Origin: Caldiserica bacterium UBA646
Lineage (GTDB): Bacteria; Caldisericota; Caldisericia; Caldisericales; Caldisericaceae
Direction of reading: 5' to 3'
Length of the DNA: 18,506 nt
Assembly: GCA_002299965.1 (NCBI GenBank)
Contig: DBOM01000018.1
Coordinates: forward strand, 1-18,506
Each line of letters opens with the position of its first letter. Position 1 is the stretch's first letter. The notes under the pieces were generated by a model. It searched no databases. It worked only from the letters and a program-made list of their open reading frames with translations, and was not told the DNA's origin. The translations under genes and the position numbers were made by a program. Shown here piece after piece: positions 12,268 through 18,506 of the stretch.

Positions 12268-13295
12268 AAAAAGATATAAAAGATTTGAATTTAGATGAGC
12301 TAAAACAATACTTTCTTTCAATCAATGAACCTGAATACCGCGCTAATGAGCTGTTTCATGCAGTATACAAAGAAAAAAAGGAAAATTTCCATGATATTAC
12401 AACTCTGCCAAAATCTTTAAGAAAAACGCTGTCAAACACCTTTTATATCTATTCATTTAAAATCATTTCAAAATATGAATCCAAAGATGGAAGCATAAAA
12501 TACTTATTCCAATTATCCGATAAAAGCCTTGTAGAAACTGTTTTTATGCACGAAAGTAATCAATATGGAAAGATGAGAAACACTTTATGTATCTCCTCAT
12601 CAATAGGGTGCCCACTAGGATGCAAGTTTTGTGCCACGGGTCAAATGGGGCTACTAAGAAACATGACGAGTGGAGAAATCATTGAGCAATTTATGCAGAT
12701 CGATAAAATAACTAAAATAAACAACGTTGTATTTATGGGTATGGGAGAGCCACTTCTCAATTATGACAATGTCAAAAAAGCAATCGAAATTATTTCTGAT
12801 GGAAATGGGAGAGCACTGGGAAAAAGAAAAATAGTAGTTTCCACCTCTGGCATTCCCGGGAAAATTTATCAACTCACAGATCAGATATCGTCTGTCCGCC
12901 TCGCAATCTCCTTACATGCAGGCGAACAAAGCAAAAGAGATTTTTTGATGCCAGGACTAAAAGATCACACTCTTACAGAATTAAGAAAGGCCATTAACTA
13001 CTATACTCGCAAGACCGGCAATACAATCACGATTGAATATCTATTATTAAAGGAAGTAAATGATACCATCAGTGATGTAAAAAGCTTAGTCGATTTTTTG
13101 AAAAAGCTTAAATTCGTAAAAGTAAATCTGATTCGATACAATCCAGTCCCACACGTTAAATTTAAAGTATCAAAAAAAGAGATTATGTTTCTTAGGTTTC
13201 TGCAAGAAAATGGGATACGGGCTACACTGAGAAAATCAAAGGGGCCAGATATTTCTGCTGCCTGCGGTCAACTTGCTACAAAACTCCGAAAATAA
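12264..13295 (+). CDS. rlmN: 23S rRNA (adenine2503-C2)/tRNA methyltransferase, radical SAM
   Basis: This 343-residue radical-SAM enzyme methylates C2 of A2503 in 23S rRNA and A37 in some tRNAs. The cluster motif GCPLGCKFC gives Cys116, Cys120 and Cys123. The two catalytic cysteines match Cys109 (TLCISSS) and Cys334 (SAACGQLA). GMGEPLLNYDNV, STSGIPGKI and LAISLHAG are also visible. The start is TTG at 12264, overlapping the plsY stop (TTGA), with AAGGAT about six bases upstream. Length matches the family. An AAAGCTGAGCTTTT element after the gene may be a weak terminator shared with the convergent yggS. Confidence 0.96.
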   Translation: MKKDIKDLNLDELKQYFLSINEPEYRANELFHAVYKEKKENFHDITTLPKSLRKTLSNTFYIYSFKIISKYESKDGSIKYLFQLSDKSLVETVFMHESNQYGKMRNTLCISSSIGCPLGCKFCATGQMGLLRNMTSGEIIEQFMQIDKITKINNVVFMGMGEPLLNYDNVKKAIEIISDGNGRALGKRKIVVSTSGIPGKIYQLTDQISSVRLAISLHAGEQSKRDFLMPGLKDHTLTELRKAINYYTRKTGNTITIEYLLLKEVNDTISDVKSLVDFLKKLKFVKVNLIRYNPVPHVKFKVSKKEIMFLRFLQENGIRATLRKSKGPDISAACGQLATKLRK

Positions 13296-13316
13296 ACATA
13301 TTTTATGACATTCACT

Positions 13317-13330
13317 AAAGCTGAGCTTTT
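13317..13330. terminator. Short hairpin between convergent rlmN and yggS
   Basis: AAAGCT-GA-GCTTTT-like symmetry lies in the 33-base gap. The stem is short, the loop is tight and the T-run is brief, so it is a weak candidate. Confidence 0.25.
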
Positions 13331-13988
13331 ATCTATCATGTCTTGGTCCAAAGATCAATGTGCCAATACGTACAATATTTGCTCCTTCCTGTATTGCTAT
13401 CTTATATGAATCCGACATCCCCATCGATAGATATTTCATTTGCACATTTTTCGTTTCACGCGCCTTGAGAAAGTCAAAAAGCTCTTTTGTGAGCTTAAAA
13501 TAAGGACGCAATTTTTCTGGGTCGTCTGCAAATGGCCCCATTGTCATGAGCCCCTGGATTAACACATTTTTAAACGGAGCAGCTGCATTAACCAGACGCT
13601 CGACCTGTTCCGGGTATACACCACTTTTCTGTTCTTCTCTGCCGCTGTTTACTTCAATAAGAACAGGCATTATTTTATCTACGCCTTTTGCCCGCTCATC
13701 AATCTCTCGAAGAACATCAACAGAGTCGACTGTTTCTATCATATCAAAAATTTTAACAATTTTTTTTATCTTCTTTTTTTGAATAGAGCCAATATAATGC
13801 CATTTAACGATATGTTCAATATATGGAAACAATTTTTCCGTCTCCTGCAGATAATTTTCCCCTATAATTTTTACACCGGCATCAACTGCTTCTTTGATTT
13901 CATTAATAGAACGCGATTTGACAGCTGCGACAAGCAATACATCTTCTGGTATTTCCTTAAAGATTTTTTGAACATTTTCTTTAATCAC
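13329..13988 (-). CDS. yggS: YggS family pyridoxal phosphate homeostasis protein
   Basis: This 219-residue protein is a single-domain alanine-racemase-like barrel that binds pyridoxal phosphate and keeps free PLP balanced. Lys24 in LLVAAVKSRS is the cofactor lysine. The other motifs are IGENYLQE, WHYIGSIQKKK, GLMTMGPF, LSMGMSDSYKIAI and GANIVRIGTLIFGPR. The usual VSKTKP has become VKSRSI, but the lysine remains. The start is GTG at 13988, set by GGAGG five bases upstream; the overlapping ATG at 13990 runs straight into TGA. It has its own promoter and is divergent from the pantothenate operon. Confidence 0.94.
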   Translation of the reverse strand: MIKENVQKIFKEIPEDVLLVAAVKSRSINEIKEAVDAGVKIIGENYLQETEKLFPYIEHIVKWHYIGSIQKKKIKKIVKIFDMIETVDSVDVLREIDERAKGVDKIMPVLIEVNSGREEQKSGVYPEQVERLVNAAAPFKNVLIQGLMTMGPFADDPEKLRPYFKLTKELFDFLKARETKNVQMKYLSMGMSDSYKIAIQEGANIVRIGTLIFGPRHDR

Positions 13989-14003
13989 ATTTTCCTCCGA
14001 AAA

Positions 14004-14031
14004 ATTATAGTATTTTACAAAATTTTTTCAA
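14004..14031 (-). promoter_or_regulatory. Promoter of yggS
   Basis: TTGAAA (14031-14026), 16 bases and a perfect TATAAT (14009-14004) on the minus strand, followed by CGGAGG and the GTG start at 13988. Confidence 0.7.
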
Positions 14032-14157
14032 ACACTAATGTTTGTTTCGCCTTACCTCCCCAACCTAAGAGGCAGATCATACTTCTGTAAACTGCCGAGA
14101 GAATAACTCCAGTAAAAATGCTTCATATCGTACTATTTCATTTTTTTTTAATCTCTT

Positions 14158-14163
14158 TATACT
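14158..14163 (+). promoter_or_regulatory. -10 box of the pantothenate operon, leaderless geometry
   Basis: TATACT lies exactly six bases before the ATG at 14170, which has no ribosome binding site. The -35 region is weak (TTTCAT at a 16-base spacing), so an activator could be needed. Confidence 0.5.
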
Positions 14164-14169
14164 GGATGC

Positions 14170-15006
14170 ATGAATATAGGAATTATTGGGGCAGGAAAAG
14201 TAGGAACTACACTTGCAATTGCATTTAAAAAAGCAGGCTTCAATGTTTTTATTGCAAGTAGAAGCATACAGAGCGCAGAAAAAGCAGCAGCAATTTCTGG
14301 GGGTATCTCTACATCAATACAGCGATGTGCAGAACAAAGTGATGTAATTTTTCTCTCAGTTCCAGATTCAGAGATAGAGAATGTGGCAAAGAACATCAAA
14401 AATGTAGTAAGCAAGGAGAAAATAGTTGCTCACTTAAGTGGTGCATTCCCTTCTTCAATTCTGGAGTTTCTCAATGCAAGAACATGCTCGGTACATCCGC
14501 TTAAACCATTTGCAGACCCTTTGCTTTCTGTAAAAACACTCTCAGGAACGCTCTTTGCGGTAGAGGGAGATGAAACTGCCGTAAATGAAATAGAAAAAAT
14601 CATACAAAAAATTAATGGAACACCCATCAGGATTAAAACAGCAGATAAACCAATATATCATCTTGCTGCAACAATTACAGCAAATTATACCGTGACACTC
14701 TTTAACCTTTCAGAAAATCTCCTTTGCTCCATTGGGTTTAGCGAAATAGAAGCAAAGAATGCGCTTCTTTCACTGCTTCAAGGAGTTTTGAATAATATAA
14801 AAGAAGAGGGGAGCGCTCAGGCACTTACGGGACCGATTCTCAGGGGAGATATAAAAACTATACAACTTCATCTGAAAAATATCAACGATCCCTTACTGAA
14901 AAATATTTACAAAAGTCTCGCTTTTGCTACACTAAAGATAGCGGAAGAAAGAAAATTGGATAAAGAAAAAATTGAGGAAATGAAGAAGGTATTAAACGAT
15001 GGATAA
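14170..15006 (+). CDS. DUF2520 Rossmann dehydrogenase, probable ketopantoate reductase (PanG-like)
   Basis: This 278-residue protein has an N-terminal NAD(P)-binding motif IGIIGAGKVG (Gly7, Gly9, Gly12), a Rossmann domain with VIFLSVPDSEI, the bridge AHLSGAFPSSIL and HPLKPFADP, and a helical C-terminal DUF2520 domain (GFSEIEAKNALLSLLQGVL, TGPILRGD). As the first gene of an operon with panB, panC and panD, it fills the missing step, reduction of ketopantoate to pantoate. As I recall, PanG of Francisella is a ketopantoate reductase of this type; PanE itself is not seen in the window. The stop overlaps the panB start by eight bases. The ATG follows a -10 box directly, so the mRNA may be leaderless. 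Fold assignment is firm; the reaction is inferred from context. Confidence 0.85.
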   Translation: MNIGIIGAGKVGTTLAIAFKKAGFNVFIASRSIQSAEKAAAISGGISTSIQRCAEQSDVIFLSVPDSEIENVAKNIKNVVSKEKIVAHLSGAFPSSILEFLNARTCSVHPLKPFADPLLSVKTLSGTLFAVEGDETAVNEIEKIIQKINGTPIRIKTADKPIYHLAATITANYTVTLFNLSENLLCSIGFSEIEAKNALLSLLQGVLNNIKEEGSAQALTGPILRGDIKTIQLHLKNINDPLLKNIYKSLAFATLKIAEERKLDKEKIEEMKKVLNDG

Positions 15007-15811
15007 AATTACCGTTCCAAAGGTAAAACACTTTAAAGGAAAAAAAATAATAACTGCTCTTACAGCATATGATTTCCTCACTGCAAGAATACTGGATGAA
15101 GCAGGAATTGATATTATCCTTGTGGGAGATTCTGTAGGTACAACCATCCAGGGACTGAGTTCAACAATACCTGTTAAAATGGAAGAGATGTTGTATCACA
15201 CAAGAATTGTAAAAAGAGGAGTAAAAAGAGCACTTGTTGTTGGGGATATGCCCTTCCTCTCATATCAAACATCTCAAGAGGATGCAATAAGAAATGCAGG
15301 ATTGTTCTTAAAAGAAGGGGCAGAAGCAATAAAACTCGAGGGTGGAGAAAAGGTTGCTCCTCTTATAGAAAAACTTGTTTCATACGGTATCCCTGTGATG
15401 GGACACATTGGACTCACTCCTCAATCCGTAAATCTATTTGGAGGATACAAAATACAAGGAAAAACGGAAAAGAAAAAGGAACGACTGATAACTGATGCAA
15501 AAGCACTGGAAGAAGCAGGTGTTTTTAGTATCGTACTTGAAGGGATGCCAGAAGAAGTTGGAAAAGAGATTACAGAATCGGTTTCAGTTCCTACAATAGG
15601 GATTGGGGCAGGCAGATTCTGTGACGGACAGATTCTTGTAATAACTGATATGCTAGGAATGGATCCTATGTTTACCCCGCACTTTGTGAAAAAATACAGA
15701 GATCTATATGAAGAAATTAAAAGCGCTGTACGCGAATATATAGAAGACATAGAAACGCAAAAATTCCCATCTGAAGAACATGTTTTCCACGCAAAGAAGA
15801 AGGAAGAATAG
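14999..15811 (+). CDS. panB: 3-methyl-2-oxobutanoate hydroxymethyltransferase
   Basis: This 270-residue enzyme adds a hydroxymethyl group from methylene-tetrahydrofolate to ketoisovalerate, giving ketopantoate. It is a TIM barrel with magnesium. Family motifs: TAYDFLTARILDEAGIDIIL, VGDSVGTTIQG, VVGDMPFLSYQTS, KLEGGEKV, GHIGLTPQSVN, VLEGMPEEV (with the likely catalytic Glu) and IGIGAGRFCDGQILV. The ATG overlaps the end of the DUF2520 gene, with AAGAAGG upstream. Length is typical. It is the second gene of the pantothenate operon. Confidence 0.97.
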   Translation: MDKITVPKVKHFKGKKIITALTAYDFLTARILDEAGIDIILVGDSVGTTIQGLSSTIPVKMEEMLYHTRIVKRGVKRALVVGDMPFLSYQTSQEDAIRNAGLFLKEGAEAIKLEGGEKVAPLIEKLVSYGIPVMGHIGLTPQSVNLFGGYKIQGKTEKKKERLITDAKALEEAGVFSIVLEGMPEEVGKEITESVSVPTIGIGAGRFCDGQILVITDMLGMDPMFTPHFVKKYRDLYEEIKSAVREYIEDIETQKFPSEEHVFHAKKKEE

Positions 15812-15812
15812 T

Positions 15813-16679
15813 GTGAAAATTATAAGAACAGTAGAAGAAATGAAAGAATTCTCTAAAAAAATAAAAGAAAGTGGAAAGCCAATAGGTTTTGTGCCAACAA
15901 TGGGATATCTGCACGAAGGGCATCTCTCACTTGTAAGAAAAGCAAAAGAGGAAAACAACACGGTAGTTACAAGTATTTTTGTAAATCCTACGCAGTTTGC
16001 ACCAACAGAAGACCTGGATCAATACCCACGTGATGAAAAAGGGGATTCTGCAAAACTCAAGAAAGAAGGAGTTGCAGCAATATTTATTCCCACAATAAAT
16101 GAAATATATCCGGTAGACTACCAAACCTATGTAGAAGTCACAGAACTTACAAAAAACCTCTGCGGAAGGTCTCGACCAACACATTTTAGAGGTGTAACAA
16201 CCATTGTTTTAAAACTCTTCAAAATTGTAAATCCCGATAGGGCATACTTTGGAAAAAAGGACTATCAGCAGTTTAGAGTAATCGAAAAGATGTGTAGAGA
16301 TTTGAATTTTGATGTAAAAATTGTACCCTGTCCAATTGTACGTGAAAAAGATGGGGTTGCAATGAGTTCAAGAAATAAACATCTCACAGAAAAGGAAAGA
16401 AGGGACACAATAATCCTTCATCAATCCTTAGAAAAGGGAAAAGAAATAATCTTAAATGGAGAAAGGAACAGCAGCAAAATCATCCAGACAATGAAAAACA
16501 TGATTGGGAGTAAAAAAACGTTGAAAAAAATTGATTATGTATCAATTGTAGATCTGTACACGCTTAAAGACCTTCACTATGTGGATAGAAATATACTCAT
16601 CGCAGTTGCTGTATATTTTGGAAAGGTAAGACTTATTGACAATATAGAGGTGATTATAGATGCAAAGAATAATGCTTAA
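15813..16679 (+). CDS. panC: Pantoate--beta-alanine ligase (pantothenate synthetase)
   Basis: This 288-residue enzyme joins pantoate and beta-alanine with ATP. The nucleotidyltransferase motif PTMGYLHEGHLSL holds the HxGH site; VNPTQFAPTEDLDQYPR, FFGKKDYQQ-like GKKDYQQFRVI and MSSRNKHL are also present. I prefer the GTG at 15813, one base after the panB stop and preceded by AGGAAG, because the family begins with a few residues before TVEEM; an in-frame ATG at 15780 would add 11 residues that overlap panB and fit nothing known. The gene overlaps panD by 20 bases. Confidence 0.95.
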   Translation: MKIIRTVEEMKEFSKKIKESGKPIGFVPTMGYLHEGHLSLVRKAKEENNTVVTSIFVNPTQFAPTEDLDQYPRDEKGDSAKLKKEGVAAIFIPTINEIYPVDYQTYVEVTELTKNLCGRSRPTHFRGVTTIVLKLFKIVNPDRAYFGKKDYQQFRVIEKMCRDLNFDVKIVPCPIVREKDGVAMSSRNKHLTEKERRDTIILHQSLEKGKEIILNGERNSSKIIQTMKNMIGSKKTLKKIDYVSIVDLYTLKDLHYVDRNILIAVAVYFGKVRLIDNIEVIIDAKNNA

Positions 16680-17034
16680 ATCAAAAATACATCGGGCGCG
16701 CATTACAAGAAGAGATTTAAACTACGAGGGAAGTATCTCAATAGATAGGGATCTTGCAGAACAGGCAAACCTGAAAGAATTTGAAAAAGTTGACATATAC
16801 AATGTTTTTAATGGTGAGCGTTTCTCTACATATGTGCTGTATGGAGAAAAAGGCTCTGGTTGTATAGAATTAAACGGTGCTGCAGCAAGAAAAGGAGAAA
16901 CAGGTGATCTTATTATAATAGTATCCTATGCAATGGTGGATGAAAAAGAGCTAGAAAGCTTCACGCCCACCATAATATTTGTTGATGAGAAAAATAGAAT
17001 AAGGGAAAAGAAACTACCCAATACCGGAAATTAG
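16660..17034 (+). CDS. panD: Aspartate 1-decarboxylase
   Basis: This 124-residue pyruvoyl enzyme makes beta-alanine from aspartate for PanC. The start MQRIMLKSKIHRA matches the family's N-terminus. The self-cleavage site is Gly24-Ser25 in NYEGSISID; Ser25 becomes the pyruvoyl group. Later motifs are ERFSTYVLYGEKGSG, LNGAAARKGETGDLIIIVSYA. GAGGTGAT stands before the ATG within the end of panC. It completes the pantothenate pathway and closes the operon; I see no clear terminator in the 81 bases before the convergent nfo. Confidence 0.97.
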   Translation: MQRIMLKSKIHRARITRRDLNYEGSISIDRDLAEQANLKEFEKVDIYNVFNGERFSTYVLYGEKGSGCIELNGAAARKGETGDLIIIVSYAMVDEKELESFTPTIIFVDEKNRIREKKLPNTGN

Positions 17035-17115
17035 CCTGCACGCATTCGCATAACCCCTTACTGCGATATTGTAAAAAGTAGAGTAGATTAAAATGCCGTT
17101 AGAGCACACAAATAA

Positions 17116-17955
17116 TTATTTTATCAAACTTCTCAGTATTTGAAGATTTTTTTTGTATCCTGATTCATCCCCAGGCACCTCTAAAATTCCCAATGTTTCT
17201 TTCAGACGTTCATCGTTTACAAAAAACTCAAAGGCCTTTAACCCAATTTCTCCAGCTCCTATTTCTGCATGTCGGTCGACACGCGAGGCCAATCTTCTTT
17301 CAGAATCATTAAGGTGTATTGCTTTTAATCGATTTAATCCGATAATCTCTTCAATTGCGTTTATTGTTTCGTTATAAGCACTTCTATCTCTTATATCATA
17401 ACCTGCAGCAAATATGTGGCAGGTATCAACGCAGATGCCAATTCTTTTTGGAATGCCTGAATGCTGTATGATATATGCAAGATGTTCAAATTTGTATCCA
17501 ATATTTGTTCCCTCTCCTGCCGTCGTTTCAAGAAGAAGCATTGTCGTTTTAGCCTGGCTTAGCCCAAAAATCTTATCGATACTATCAACAATTTTATCCA
17601 GCGCATATTTTTCGCCCTTCCCCTTATGAGCACCAGGATGAAAAACAACATATGGAATACCAAGGACTTCAGCTCGTTCTAATTCTTTTGACAAATCTAA
17701 TATTGATTTTTGATGTGTTGCATCATCGGGACTTGCAAGGTTTACAAGATACGAAGAATGCACAGTTCCGGGAATAATTTTTGTTGCTTCAATATTGCTG
17801 TGAAATTTTTCAACCTCTCTTTTGTCCAGGGGTGGAATGCGCCACTGCATTTGGTTTTTCGAAAAGATCTGCATTGTGTCACATCCAATCTGTTTTGCAC
17901 GCAGTGGTGCGTTTGAAACTCCACCTGCAATCGAAACATGCGCTCCTAAAATCAT
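17116..17955 (-). CDS. nfo: Deoxyribonuclease IV (AP endonuclease)
   Basis: This 279-residue enzyme cuts DNA at abasic sites during base excision repair. It is a TIM barrel with three zinc ions. Metal and family motifs: GAHVSIAGG at the start, VFHPGAHKG, LLLETTAGEGTNIG (Glu ligand), CVDTCHIFAAGYDI and HLNDSERRLASRVDRHAEIG, then LEVPGDESGYKKNL. The ATG follows GAGGG. It lies 41 bases after the ABC exporter gene with no promoter that I can see in between, so the two may be cotranscribed. Confidence 0.96.
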   Translation of the reverse strand: MILGAHVSIAGGVSNAPLRAKQIGCDTMQIFSKNQMQWRIPPLDKREVEKFHSNIEATKIIPGTVHSSYLVNLASPDDATHQKSILDLSKELERAEVLGIPYVVFHPGAHKGKGEKYALDKIVDSIDKIFGLSQAKTTMLLLETTAGEGTNIGYKFEHLAYIIQHSGIPKRIGICVDTCHIFAAGYDIRDRSAYNETINAIEEIIGLNRLKAIHLNDSERRLASRVDRHAEIGAGEIGLKAFEFFVNDERLKETLGILEVPGDESGYKKNLQILRSLIK

Positions 17956-17996
17956 TTAGCCCTCACTTTCATTTAAAACAAATGAACAAAAATATC

Positions 17997-18506
17997 CTAA
18001 ACTTTCTCAAATTGCGTGGTATACAGTTCAAAATATAAACCTTTTTGTTTCATTAATTCTTGATGTGTGCCTTGTTCCGCTACTCTCCCTCTATTAATCA
18101 CATATATCCTGTCAGAATTTATGATAGTAGACAATCTATGCGCAATGACGATGGAGGTTCTACCTTCCATTATTTCCTTAATTCCTCTCTCGATAAGCTC
18201 TTCCGTAGCAGTATCAATAGATGCCGTAGCTTCATCCAACAGCAAAATGCGTGGATTGTACACAAGTGCGCGAGTAAAGGATATAAGTTGCCGCTCTCCT
18301 TGAGAGATATTTCCACCTTCTGTTGAAAGCTCTGTATCATAACCGTTAGCAAATTTCATAATGAAATCGTGTACTCCAATTTTCTTTGCGGCTGCAACAA
18401 GTTGCTCCTCTGTTATATCATGATCGCCCAGAGTAATATTGTCCCTGACGGTCCCTTTGAAAATGAAAACATGCTGTAAAACCATTGCCATACGGGAACG
18501 TAGCTG
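17997..18506 (-). CDS. ABC exporter, C-terminal part of the ATP-binding domain (5' end outside the window)
   Basis: The frame is open to the right edge, so the membrane domain and Walker A lie outside. The visible 169 residues hold the Q-loop (MAMVLQHVFIFKGTVRDNI), the signature NISQGERQLISFTRAL, Walker B ILLLDEATAS, the D-loop SIDTATEE and the switch His in IAHRLSTI. The signature reads SQGER rather than SGGQ, a form common in MsbA/LmrA-type heterodimeric multidrug and lipid exporters. The substrate cannot be told. The C-terminus is complete. Confidence 0.93.
   Translation of the reverse strand, partial: QLRSRMAMVLQHVFIFKGTVRDNITLGDHDITEEQLVAAAKKIGVHDFIMKFANGYDTELSTEGGNISQGERQLISFTRALVYNPRILLLDEATASIDTATEELIERGIKEIMEGRTSIVIAHRLSTIINSDRIYVINRGRVAEQGTHQELMKQKGLYFELYTTQFEKV

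Noticed and set aside
14071..14096. GGCAG/CTGCC hairpin upstream of the pantothenate operon, considered as a riboswitch
   Set aside because: The stem is only five pairs with a 16-base loop, it matches no riboswitch I know, and the probable -10 box lies after it, so it would not be in the mRNA.
15780..15812. Upstream ATG for panC inside the end of panB
   Set aside because: The extra 11 residues are not family-like, and the GTG at 15813 has AGGAAG and sits one base after the panB stop.
17035..17115. Gap between panD and nfo examined for a terminator or small RNA
   Set aside because: No stem followed by a T-run is evident on either strand.

Overview
This is an AT-rich bacterial window with 21 protein genes called with fair to high confidence, a probable short leader ORF, several promoters and three hairpins. 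I see no rRNA, tRNA, CRISPR array or complete mobile element. Shine-Dalgarno sites of the GGAGG type and TTGACA/TATAAT promoters mark it as bacterial. A membrane decarboxylase that lives on methylmalonyl-CoA chemistry and the radical-SAM RlmN suggest an anaerobe of a deep-branching or clostridia-like group. I cannot place it more closely.

Layout, left to right. Positions 1-736 hold the end of a tyrosine recombinase that lacks two catalytic residues, followed by a possible frame-shifted tail. A ROK sugar kinase (+) and a MoaB/MogA-type molybdopterin gene (-) converge. A 344-base leader region with two tandem promoters and a 29-residue ORF precedes birA. Then comes a four-gene operon (mmdA-mmdD-mmdC-mmdB) for a biotin-dependent, membrane-bound acyl-CoA decarboxylase, closed by a strong terminator. 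BirA next door is the enzyme expected to charge the biotin carrier MmdC, so these five genes form one functional unit. Two residues look wrong: BirA has Gln at the position of E. coli Arg118, and MmdB has Thr where the essential sodium-site Asp (Asp203 of OadB) is expected.

Positions 7143-11510 (-) are the most unusual region. It is one operon reading GNAT-like protein, internal hairpin, DUF2877 (AllH-like), FdrA (AllF-like), a 59-residue protein resembling the N-terminus of AllG/DUF1116, and a metal-dependent cyclase/amidohydrolase, ending in a perfect-palindrome terminator. FdrA, AllG and AllH together form oxamate carbamoyltransferase in E. coli. Here the body of AllG, and every allantoin gene, is absent from the window.

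Positions 11596-13295 carry plsY and rlmN in one operon. yggS (-) follows, and divergent from it is a pantothenate operon (a PanG-like DUF2520 reductase, panB, panC, panD) encoding the route from ketoisovalerate and aspartate to pantothenate. The right end has nfo (-) and the ATP-binding end of an ABC exporter (-), cut by the window edge.

Promoters here are strikingly uniform. Seven have exactly 16 bases between the boxes. Three genes (ROK kinase, moaB-like and panG-like) have an apparent -10 box six bases before the ATG and no ribosome binding site, which suggests leaderless mRNAs.
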